Below the pieces are notes generated by a model. That model saw only the letters and a program-made list of their open reading frames with translations, made no database searches and had not been told where the DNA came from. Of a DNA stretch of 64,000 nucleotides, positions 35,798 to 43,415 are shown one piece after another. Numbering within the stretch: position 1 is the first letter of the stretch; each line of letters starts with the position of its first letter. A program made the position numbers and the translations under genes. Source of the DNA: CAZSSM01 sp964609385 (GTDB lineage: Bacteria > Planctomycetota > Planctomycetia > Isosphaerales > Isosphaeraceae); contig CAZSSM010000015.1 in assembly GCA_964609385.1 (NCBI GenBank), forward strand, positions 1 through 64,000, given 5' to 3'.

Positions 35798-38479
35798 ATG
35801 TCTAGGTTGTTGGACCGAGAGACGCACTTCCGAGAGGGCACGACCTTGGACGAACAGCCCGAAACGGCCGGACAGCCGCACCGTACGCCTTGGTTCCTCG
35901 GCCTCCAACATCCGGTCGACGGCGACTCGATCGCTCAAGCTGAGGCCCACCCGAATCCGAACTCGACCTCGTCGACCGGTCTTCCGCCGGACACGTTGGG
36001 CGTGGCCTTCTCCGGGGGCGGGATCCGGAGCGCATCGTTCTGCCTGGGCGTGCTCCAGGTCATGGCGCGTGCCGGTTGGCTCCGACACGTCGATTACCTC
36101 TCGACGGTCTCCGGCGGAAGCTACGTCGGGACGTTCCTCGGCCGGTTCTTCGACTCGTTCCGGGGGCGTCGTGCCGAGCCGGACTACGAGCCCGGCGCGG
36201 TCCAAGGGCGGGTCGCTCGCGAGCTGGCCAACCCCACCTCGACGCCGATCGCCTGGCTCCGGCACCACTCGAACTACCTCGCGCCTGGTGGATCGGGTGA
36301 CGCGGCCGTCAACTTCGCCGGCTTCCTGCGTAACCTTCTGTCGATCTATCTCGTGCTCGGCACGTTCATTCTAGCTGTCTTTGGTGTGTTTGATCTTCTC
36401 GAATACAGTCAATTCAAAGGCACCTTAGGATCGGTTAGCGCAGACTTGATCGGCATCTTGACACCGTTGACCAGTCTGCTCCCGATGGACTGGGCCGGCC
36501 CTTGGCTGTTCGCGGCCGAGGCGGCGCTCTGGCTTGGGGCGCTCCCCCTGATGGCGTCGTACTGGCTGGTCTCGCAAGATCTCCCGGAAGGCTTCACCGC
36601 TCCGGTGTTGGTGGCCGCCGCAATCCTGGCGGTGGCCTTGTTGGTGGTCACAGCCAGTCCATTGCCGCTCTTGGTCTTGGCCGCCTCGGTGTTCTGGTCG
36701 CTGGGGGCCTGGCGTCGGACACGCGAGGAGGAAGGTCCCGAAGATCCCACCCATCCCTATCGACTGATGCTTCCGCGCGAGCACTTGACGCGTCGACTGG
36801 CGCTGGTGTTGGCCGCGACCCTTGGCCTCTCAGCGTTCGGAGTGATCGATCGGATCGGGGCCTGGTTGGCGCGATTGATGCTCGAGGGGGGCCTGACCGT
36901 GCCGAACGTCGCTGGCTGGCTGGTCTCGATCGGGACGACGGGGTTCATCGCTTCCTCGGCCCTCCGAACCGGGGTCCGCTGGTTGGCGATGCGTTCGACC
37001 GAGACAGAGGTCCTCAAGCGTGTGGGACATCAAGTCCTCTGGACGATCGTGGCCTTGGTTCTGGGCGCGGGTCCACCGCTGATCGTCCTGTCGTTCCTGA
37101 GTCACGCCGCCTTCGAGTCGGGCCAGGCCTATCTTCAGGGCGCGATCGTGACCGCCCTCGCCCTGGTCCTCAGCCTCCTCTTCGGCTCCCGAGGATGCCT
37201 CTCGTTCGTCAACCGCTCGGGCCCCCTAGGGATCTACGCCGGTCGACTGGCCCGGACGTTCCTCGGGGCGGTGAATCCCGAACGCCGGCAGCACCCCGTC
37301 GGCCGGGACGTGACCCGCTCCTTCGCTGGCGACGACGCGCCCCTCTCGGAGTATCGGCCCGACCTGGCCAGCGGCCCCCTGCACGTGATCAACTGTGCGG
37401 TCAACGAGACCGTCGATGTCTCCTCTACGCGGGTCGTTCGCGATCGCCAGGCGGAGAACCTCGCCGTTGGCCCCGCTGGAATCAGCGTCTCGAAGGATTG
37501 GCACGCCCTCTGGGTCCATGGCGAGGGAAATGGAGCCATGCGTCCTGGATCGTTGATGTCTCTCCGGAAGACCGGCCCGGACCCCTTCCTAGGCGAGGCG
37601 GGCGGTCCCGTGTCGGCAGAACCTTTGCATGTCCGCGAATGGGTGTCCATCTCGGGCGCGGCGGTGAGCCCCGGGATGGGGCGTCGGACCGAGACGGCCC
37701 GCTCGCTCTTGTTGACGCTCGCCAATGCCCGGCTCGGATACTGGTGGGATTCGGGCCTTGAAGCCAACGACCGTGCTGATCTGCCCACCCCACGACGCGG
37801 CCTGCTCACACGACTCGGCCGATGGATCGCTCGGCCGTTCCGGACACAGTGGCTGCTCCTCCAGGAGCTGACCGGCCGGTTCGCTGGGCCCTGGTCACGC
37901 TACTGGTATCTCTCTGATGGGGGGTTCTTCGAGGTGACGGGAGCCTATGAGTTGCTCCGTCGACGCGTGCCCTTCATCATCCTCTGTGATGCCGGCGAGG
38001 ACCCCGACCACCGCGGCGCGGACCTCGCGCGACTCGTCCGGTTGGCCCAGGTCGACCTGGGCGCCGAGATCGACGACGTCGATCCAAACGCAGATCCGGA
38101 AAGCTTGCGGCAGGCCGGTGTCCCCGAAGAAGTCCTCGGCCAACTCGGCGCGCTCTCCGACCTCTTGCCATCCAGTGGCGAACGTCCGGCTCGGCACGCT
38201 GCGCTGTTGCGGGTCACTTATCCGGGACTACCCGACGGCGTACGCTCCGACGGCGACCCATGGCTGGCTCGTCAGCATTCCTGGGTCCTATACATCAAAG
38301 CAACCTATACCGGTGACGAGCCGGCTGACGTGCGGAGCTACGCTGCGTCGAACCACGACTTCCCCAACGAATCGACGCTGGACCAGATCTTCGACGAGGC
38401 CCAGTGGGAAAGCTATCGACGGCTTGGGGAGCACATCGGGGTCGGCCTGTTCACCACGTCGAGGAGCCCGACGACATGA
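35798..38479 (+). CDS. Patatin-like phospholipase with central membrane helices
   Basis: The 893-residue protein has a patatin oxyanion motif GGGIRSA at 73-79 and a nucleophile in STVSGGS (Ser105), as in patatin/ExoU-like lipases. The catalytic Asp is D707 in YLSDGGFFE. Between these halves, about residues 185-460, lie several hydrophobic helices (YLVLGTFILAVFGVFDLLEY, VLVAAAILAVALLVVTASPL), so the catalytic domain is split by a membrane insertion, which is unusual. The conserved WIS in REWVSISGAAVSPGMGRRT belongs to the C-terminal catalytic half. It would release fatty acids from membrane lipids at the membrane. The gene follows the GMC gene by 3 bases and its stop overlaps the next start (ATGA). 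Confidence 0.88.
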   Translation: MSRLLDRETHFREGTTLDEQPETAGQPHRTPWFLGLQHPVDGDSIAQAEAHPNPNSTSSTGLPPDTLGVAFSGGGIRSASFCLGVLQVMARAGWLRHVDYLSTVSGGSYVGTFLGRFFDSFRGRRAEPDYEPGAVQGRVARELANPTSTPIAWLRHHSNYLAPGGSGDAAVNFAGFLRNLLSIYLVLGTFILAVFGVFDLLEYSQFKGTLGSVSADLIGILTPLTSLLPMDWAGPWLFAAEAALWLGALPLMASYWLVSQDLPEGFTAPVLVAAAILAVALLVVTASPLPLLVLAASVFWSLGAWRRTREEEGPEDPTHPYRLMLPREHLTRRLALVLAATLGLSAFGVIDRIGAWLARLMLEGGLTVPNVAGWLVSIGTTGFIASSALRTGVRWLAMRSTETEVLKRVGHQVLWTIVALVLGAGPPLIVLSFLSHAAFESGQAYLQGAIVTALALVLSLLFGSRGCLSFVNRSGPLGIYAGRLARTFLGAVNPERRQHPVGRDVTRSFAGDDAPLSEYRPDLASGPLHVINCAVNETVDVSSTRVVRDRQAENLAVGPAGISVSKDWHALWVHGEGNGAMRPGSLMSLRKTGPDPFLGEAGGPVSAEPLHVREWVSISGAAVSPGMGRRTETARSLLLTLANARLGYWWDSGLEANDRADLPTPRRGLLTRLGRWIARPFRTQWLLLQELTGRFAGPWSRYWYLSDGGFFEVTGAYELLRRRVPFIILCDAGEDPDHRGADLARLVRLAQVDLGAEIDDVDPNADPESLRQAGVPEEVLGQLGALSDLLPSSGERPARHAALLRVTYPGLPDGVRSDGDPWLARQHSWVLYIKATYTGDEPADVRSYAASNHDFPNESTLDQIFDEAQWESYRRLGEHIGVGLFTTSRSPTT

Positions 38480-39777
38480 ACACCTCACCCACGGTCCCCA
38501 TGACACGTACTGGCTTCGTGGCGGCTTGCGTCCTCGCGGCGGTCTCGAGCATCGCCACGAACACCAACGCCTCCGATCACGCCGACCCGGTCGACCCCCT
38601 GATGATCCGCTCGACCACGGGCGGCCTGACCGGACTCTTCGTCTTTCCGACCAAGGATCGCCAGCGGTCCGACATCGACCCAGAGACCGGAGATCGCGTA
38701 CCACTCATCGATCCCGATCGAGCGGACGGGCTGGCGATCGTCCTCTGTGTCAGCCGGGGCCTCGCCGAGAACCCGCCGTTTGAGGACCTCGACGACTACA
38801 CCTACAAGATCTTCATCGATTGGAACTCGGACGTCGTCATCAACGATTCAACGGATGGCTCCGCGTCCAGTGAGGAGGAGCGAGCGACAGCCCGCTACGG
38901 CGGTTTGGTGACCCGACCCGATCGGATCGCCGAGTCAGTTGTCATCGCCATGCAGATCGAGGAGTCGGCCGAGGATTTCCTGGAACAAACCGCCCGCCTG
39001 GTAGGCGAATCCGACGCAGAAGACCTCGAACTATCCAAAGACGATTGGTACGTCGGGGTCCGGGACGATCCGTTCATCTTCCCCCAGTTCTTCGGGACGA
39101 ACGTCATCGCAATGGTCGTTCATATCCCCTACAACCAACTGCCCACGGACCGGCGACGCTTCCTCATCTGGGCGACCTCAGAGCGCCATGGGGCTCAGAT
39201 CGACATCGTCGGCCGGGCCCAACGAACCCAACTCCCCCGCTTCGATCTGCTCAACACGCTCCACCCCAGCAAACACGTACGCGTCATTGAAGAGGCCATC
39301 CACAACCCCGGGCTGGTCCAGGATCTCATGGGATTCCTCATCCCCCCGGAGTTCATGTTCCGCCCGTTCGACTCACGGCCCGACGTCCTGATCTTCTCCA
39401 AAGACCACCCCGTCGGATACCCGAACGGGCGCCGCTTGGAGGACGACGTCGCAAAGCTCGCTTGTGAACAGGGCGATTGCCAACTCTTCGAACTGTCGTT
39501 CGCCGAGCCGAGGTCTCCCCGGTCGAGTCTCCACGCACGATACGTTGGCGGGCGTCCAACGGCGAACGATAAGCCGTTCCTCGATTCCTTTCCCTACCTG
39601 GCCGAACCCTGGACCGATCCGACACCGACCGACCCGCCCGCGCTCTCGTACCGAAACCTCGTTCTCCTGATCTTTCTGATCCTTGTCGCGGTCGTTGTGA
39701 TTCTATTTCCCTGGTTCCTCTACTTCCGGGCTCTCGGAACAATCAAGAGACTCATCGATCGACCCGGAACCGCCTAG
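38476..39777 (+). CDS. DUF4331-like exported protein with C-terminal membrane anchor
   Basis: From the ATG at 38476 (overlapping the TGA of the patatin gene) the protein has 433 residues. It begins with a signal peptide (GFVAACVLAAVSSIATNTNA) followed by SDHADP, and contains DDPFIFPQFFGTNVIAMVVH and FLIWATSERHG, which look like the DUF4331 fold of exported bacterial proteins of unknown function. The C-terminus has one strong membrane helix (LVLLIFLILVAVVVILFPWF) and a short basic tail. It is thus anchored with most of its mass outside the cytoplasm. It is the last gene of the cytochrome-GMC-patatin cassette, so it probably acts with them at the membrane. Confidence 0.7.
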   Translation: MNTSPTVPMTRTGFVAACVLAAVSSIATNTNASDHADPVDPLMIRSTTGGLTGLFVFPTKDRQRSDIDPETGDRVPLIDPDRADGLAIVLCVSRGLAENPPFEDLDDYTYKIFIDWNSDVVINDSTDGSASSEEERATARYGGLVTRPDRIAESVVIAMQIEESAEDFLEQTARLVGESDAEDLELSKDDWYVGVRDDPFIFPQFFGTNVIAMVVHIPYNQLPTDRRRFLIWATSERHGAQIDIVGRAQRTQLPRFDLLNTLHPSKHVRVIEEAIHNPGLVQDLMGFLIPPEFMFRPFDSRPDVLIFSKDHPVGYPNGRRLEDDVAKLACEQGDCQLFELSFAEPRSPRSSLHARYVGGRPTANDKPFLDSFPYLAEPWTDPTPTDPPALSYRNLVLLIFLILVAVVVILFPWFLYFRALGTIKRLIDRPGTA

Positions 39778-39786
39778 TCCCGTTAA

Positions 39787-39909
39787 TTAGAGCTCAGGGT
39801 CTGCGGCTTGAGTGGCCGTCAGATCGAGGGCCAAGGCCCGCACGAGTTGGTGGAATTTGGCCTCGCAGATTCGCGAACGGCGATCGGAGCGGTTCGTCCC
39901 GTGTTTCAT
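39787..39909 (-). pseudogene. IS1595-family transposase N-terminal relic
   Basis: Forty codons from an ATG at 39909 to a TAA at 39787 read MKHGTNRSDRRSRICEAKFH then QLVRALALDLTATQAADPEL. This matches the start of IS1595-type transposases, where a helix-turn-helix with the wording ALDLTAT is typical. The rest of the element is missing, and AT-rich DNA flanks its left end. Confidence 0.6.
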
Positions 39910-40077
39910 GGGGCGAAGTCTGCGCTACTTCGCCCTCAACGTCCTAGTATCCATACATAATACTATTTTTTTAGCTAATGATTACTTATAGCTCGATCAA
40001 CATCGACCGAGTCCGACCATCGGCGACCGCGCTGGGCTAGTCTGTCCCTGCGCGGCCGGCTGACCGACGATCGGGGA

Positions 40078-40458
40078 TCAACGGACCAGATCGTAGATCG
40101 GCTGATCGTTCATGTCCTCTTCGCTCAGCGTTGTGTCCGCCCAGTCGAGCGCGTTGAGCAGCGCGACCCCGTAGCGGCGTTCCAGCGACTGCACGAAGGC
40201 ATCGGCCTCCTCGATCGCCTCACGGAGCCGGTCCGTCGGACGACCCAACATCAACACGGGGCGCTCATCGGCCAATTCCGAGTTCCAGTTCGTGTTCGTC
40301 ACCAAGTGTTCCGTCAGCTTCACCATCATGGCTCTCCAGTCATCCGCGGTCGTTGACGGGTTGATTGCTCCATAGACAATCGACCGTCCCTGGAAGAACG
40401 ATTCGTCCTCGGCCCGCACCCTCCAAACGTTTAGCGACCCGCTCGTTTTTCGGGCCAT
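40078..40458 (-). CDS. Unknown small protein
   Basis: A 126-residue soluble protein of no family that I recognise, with Trp, Asn and Glu-rich helices (DWRAMMVKLTEHLVTNTNWN, ADAFVQSLERRYGVALLNAL). No signal peptide, membrane segment or metal motif is seen. It stands alone near two mobile-element scraps. Composition and codon use resemble its neighbours, so it is probably a real gene. Confidence 0.55.
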   Translation of the reverse strand: MARKTSGSLNVWRVRAEDESFFQGRSIVYGAINPSTTADDWRAMMVKLTEHLVTNTNWNSELADERPVLMLGRPTDRLREAIEEADAFVQSLERRYGVALLNALDWADTTLSEEDMNDQPIYDLVR

Positions 40459-40897
40459 TCGGTTTTTCGGCTGCGTCCCATCCGAGTGCGCATCGTGTGA
40501 TGCTCAGGAAGCGGCCGTCAGTTCCGTGTCGGCGTCGGCCTCCCTCGATACAACGTTGCGCTGACGTCCTTTTTGCGCGTTCGGACCAAAAAGGTTCCGA
40601 ACCGGTCGCCGCAATCCGACCGGCCCATCACACCAACATCCCCGCACAAGAGCATTCCAAGGATCCCACGCCTCAGTCGATCCGTATGTTTGGACGCATT
40701 TGGATCGCGGAAGTTCACGAAAAACCGACCCCTCGCACGAATCTCACAATCAAGCGATTTGCGCATCCACTCGCCGATGGGACCTGTTGGATGACTCGTG
40801 ACGGCGCCGCGATCCGGATCGTCGACGCGACCACGAACGAATCCGGGAGTCCGTCCGATGTTATGGGAGACCATTGATCGGAGCCTAAGGACTCGAC
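40459..40897. other. Intergenic stretch, no certain gene
   Basis: Overlapping frames on both strands are open here, but none has convincing protein-like composition or a good ribosome binding site. I assign no gene. Confidence 0.4.
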
Positions 40898-41458
40898 TCA
40901 GGACGGCTGCCCTGTTGAGCGATCGAGGGCCTCGAGCAGTTCCTGAGGGTCAGGCCGATCGTCGGGGGCCATCGAGCGACGCGCATAGCGCACGGTCTGG
41001 TCGGGGTCGATAACGAAGTCGCCGCCGAGTTGCTGCAGATCGACCCCGGGACTAGGGCGTCGAAGCCTCCGACCGCTGACCAGCAGGCGCAAGTAGCTCC
41101 ACGCGACGCTTGGCCGGATGATCTGGGTCCATGATCCCGATTCCAGGCCGAATCGCCGGTAGATCGCGCGGTCAGGGTCGGTCGTGATGGGGAACGGCCA
41201 CCCCTGTTGCTGACGATATATCGTCAGCCGCTCGACCGGCTCGAAGGCGATCACGACCACCTCCGCGCCCCGTTCCCGAAACCGTTCGTAGACGCCACGC
41301 ACCTGGACCAGGTGCTCCTGACAGGGGAGTCAGGCCAGATGACGCAGAAAGATCAGGCACCAGGGACCGGCCCCGAACGTCGAGAGCCCGACCGGTCGGC
41401 CGTCCGGGTCGAACAGCCGAATCCCCGACGCGTCAATCCGTTGACCCACTCCGATCAT
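40898..41458 (-). CDS. Candidate selenoprotein: peroxiredoxin-like (AhpC/TSA, PRXL2-type) with UxxC active site
   Basis: From the ATG at 41458 (GGAG 8 bases upstream) the frame runs to 40898 with one in-frame TGA at 41330-41332, codon 43. Before it: DASGIRLFDPDGRPVGLSTF and GPWCLIFLRHLA; after it: LPCQEHLVQVRGVYERFRER and GAEVVVIAFE, then PFPITTDPDRAIYRRFGL and QLGGDFVIDPDQTVRYA. This is a thioredoxin-fold AhpC/TSA-like protein of about 186 residues, whose relatives have CxxC at this place; the TGA takes the place of the first Cys, giving U-L-P-C. A perfect 6-bp hairpin with loop GTC begins 15 bases after the TGA, as in bacterial SECIS elements. So selenocysteine is the likely reading. If not recoded, only a 42-residue piece would be made. 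It is divergent from the sulfate-reduction genes and probably works in redox defence. Confidence 0.75.
41300..41314 (-). promoter_or_regulatory. SECIS-like hairpin
   Basis: CACCTG-GTC-CAGGTG (read on the minus strand) is a perfect 6-bp stem with a 3-base loop that begins with G. The loop lies 21 bases after the in-frame TGA, inside the range usual for bacterial SECIS elements, and the apical G is the expected feature. Confidence 0.55.
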
Positions 41459-41612
41459 GGCGATGACTCCAACCCCTACGTTCCGGCAAGCCCCAAAGCC
41501 GCGTCCGAGGTCCCGAAGTTCTCAATGCGTCGATCTTTGACCGCAGATAGGTTAGGCGCGTCGGCCTAATTCGGACAAATGGGTTGGTTGACTCACGGAT
41601 CCGAGCCTAAAG

Positions 41613-41641
41613 TTGACTATCACGCCCAAGTTGGGAAGGAT
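41613..41641 (+). promoter_or_regulatory. Promoter of the CysH-type gene
   Basis: TTGACT (41613-41618), 17-base spacer, AAGGAT (41636-41641), 48 bases before the start codon. It lies in the 230-base gap shared with the divergent selenoprotein gene. Confidence 0.4.
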
Positions 41642-41688
41642 GGTCGGAGTACGTTCGAAAGCCGCCAGTGGGATCGGGGAGCATTGCG

Positions 41689-42486
41689 ATGTTGGGTCAT
41701 CCGGGGCCAGGCGTTTCGACGGAATCCAGCGCGATGGTAAGACCGGATCCAGATCGTCGTCTCGATCCTGGTCCCGCTTGGGAGCTTGCCCCCTCGGAAC
41801 TGGCCGACGCCGACGCTCGGCTGGACGGGGCCCATCCGCGTGAGGTGTTGGCCTGGGCCGTCGAGCGGTTCGGAGACCGCCTGACAATGGCCACCGCCTT
41901 CGGACCTGAGGGATGCATGCTGATCCATCTCTTGGCCGAGGTCGGTCCGCAGGTCCGCGTCTTTAATCAGGACACCGGCTATCAGTTCCGCGAGACGTTG
42001 GAACTCCGCGAACGGATCGCGGCGCGCTACGGGATCGAGGTCGAGATGGTCCGCCCCGAGACGACCGTGACCCAATATGAGGCCGCGCACGGCGGGCCGC
42101 TTTATAACCGTGATCCGGACCGTTGCTGCGCCGATCGCAAGATCGCGCCGCTGCGTGGTGCTCTGGAAGGGTATCAGGCCTGGGTCGCCTCGATCCGAGC
42201 GGACCAATCGTCGTCGAGGCGTCAAGCCAGGACGGTAGGTTGGGACTCCAAGTTCGGTTTGGTGAAGCTGAGCCCCCTGCTCCGTTGGACGCGTCGGGAC
42301 GTCTGGGCCTTCCTGGTGACCAACCAGGTCCCCTACAACCCGTTGCTCGATCAGGGCTACAGCTCGATCGGTTGCTGGCCCTGCACGCGCCCGGTGGCCG
42401 AGGATCAGGCCGAGCGTGCCGGTCGCTGGGCCGGCTGGGCCAAGACCGAATGCGGGCTCCACTCGCTGGACAGCAGCCAACTCTGA
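41689..42486 (+). CDS. cysH: Phosphoadenylyl/adenylyl-sulfate reductase, iron-sulfur type
   Basis: The enzyme reduces activated sulfate (APS or PAPS) to sulfite with thioredoxin or glutaredoxin. The 265-residue protein (ATG at 41689, GGGGAG 7 bases upstream) shows MATAFGPEGCMLIHLL, the substrate loop QDTGYQFRETLELRERI, and the four Cys of the [4Fe-4S] type: C146-C147 in DRCCADRK and C229-x2-C232 in GCWPC. The catalytic Cys255 is in KTECGLH at the C-terminus. The iron-sulfur Cys set means that it most likely prefers APS. It lies next to an Rrf2 regulator and a Sat-CysC fusion that makes APS and PAPS, so the three form a sulfate assimilation unit. A perfect hairpin follows it. Confidence 0.93.
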   Translation: MLGHPGPGVSTESSAMVRPDPDRRLDPGPAWELAPSELADADARLDGAHPREVLAWAVERFGDRLTMATAFGPEGCMLIHLLAEVGPQVRVFNQDTGYQFRETLELRERIAARYGIEVEMVRPETTVTQYEAAHGGPLYNRDPDRCCADRKIAPLRGALEGYQAWVASIRADQSSSRRQARTVGWDSKFGLVKLSPLLRWTRRDVWAFLVTNQVPYNPLLDQGYSSIGCWPCTRPVAEDQAERAGRWAGWAKTECGLHSLDSSQL

Positions 42487-42549
42487 AGCATCAAGCATCT
42501 CCCGGTTCCGTCTCCTGGAATCCTCCGACCTTATGGAAGACCCCGACGA

Positions 42550-42576
42550 TTCCCGAGACCGAGGGAGTCTCGGGAA
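42550..42576 (+). terminator. Hairpin between cysH and the Rrf2 regulator gene
   Basis: TTCCCGAGAC (42550-42559) and GTCTCGGGAA (42567-42576) form a perfect 10-bp stem with a 7-base loop. There is no T-run after it, so it may be a terminator or an RNA-stability element. Confidence 0.6.
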
Positions 42577-42714
42577 GACTCCGGCTCGACACAGATCTCC
42601 GGACGGCACGTGAATCCGCAGAAACCGCGTTGACGAACGCGCTTGATTGAGGCTTGGATCAATGCAGGAGAACATTGTTCGGATTTGTCGAGTCGATTCG
42701 GGGGTCAGAGGGCC

Positions 42715-43128
42715 GTGCTCAAGATCTCAGCCAAAGCCGAATATGCGTGCCTGGCCCTGCTGGCCTTGGCGCAGCGGGGCGGGGATCAGAATCCGGTCCG
42801 GATCCGCGAGATCGCCGGGCGTTATGGGATTCCCGAGCGGTATCTGGTTCAAATCCTCCTGCAGTTGAAGGGCTCGGGGCTCGTGCAGAGCACACGCGGG
42901 GCCTCCGGCGGCTATCGCCTGGCCCGCTCGGCCGACACGATCCGTTTGAGCGAGGTGTTGACGGCCATCGACGGCCCCTTGAGCCCGAGACGCGACACCG
43001 GCTCGCCGGCCGACCGCGCCCTCAGCTCGGTCTGGGACGACCTGCGCGTGGCCGTCGTCCGGGTGCTCGAAGGGACGACTTTGGCCGAGTTGACGACCCG
43101 AAACGCCCCTCACGAATGGGTCATCTGA
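42715..43128 (+). CDS. Rrf2-family transcriptional regulator
   Basis: From the GTG at 42715 the protein has 137 residues with the Rrf2 winged helix: LKISAKAEYACLALLALAQR, VRIREIAGRYGIPERYLVQI and LKGSGLVQSTRGASGGYRLA. It lacks the three-Cys set that binds an iron-sulfur cluster in IscR, so it is more like CymR, which controls sulfur metabolism with a partner enzyme. It sits between cysH and the Sat-CysC gene, so control of sulfate assimilation is likely. The exact start is uncertain because upstream codons are also open. Confidence 0.85.
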   Translation: MLKISAKAEYACLALLALAQRGGDQNPVRIREIAGRYGIPERYLVQILLQLKGSGLVQSTRGASGGYRLARSADTIRLSEVLTAIDGPLSPRRDTGSPADRALSSVWDDLRVAVVRVLEGTTLAELTTRNAPHEWVI

Positions 43129-43236
43129 CCGCGATTCGCGCACTCAAATCCACGGAGTTCGAGGTCCTTCGTGGACGGCGATCAACACCAACGAGACTCA
43201 TGGTCGCTTCTCCACAACTTCAAAACTGGCCGGCAT

Positions 43237-43265
43237 TTGACTCGGCTGGCGCGTTCCCCTATGAT
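43237..43265 (+). promoter_or_regulatory. Promoter of the Sat-CysC gene
   Basis: TTGACT (43237-43242), 17-base spacer, TATGAT (43260-43265): the best promoter match of the window, about 150 bases before the start codon. Confidence 0.6.
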
Positions 43266-43415
43266 CGCCGCTTGAGCTTACCGGAGAGGGCCTGCCGCGG
43301 CCTCGGGCCGCCGTCGTGATCGCGTCTCGGACACGTCCCGGCAGGTCGCCCCTTGTTTGTCGTCAGCATGACCGATCCTGCCGGGTCGGCATGCCTTGGA
43401 GAGGACGCTGTCACC

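Noticed and set aside
24550..41605. Recurring short string GATCGGAGCCTA or close forms (about 24554, 40877, 41597)
   Set aside because: Only 10-12 bases, at varying places relative to genes, and GATCGG is frequent in this genome; not enough to call a regulatory repeat.
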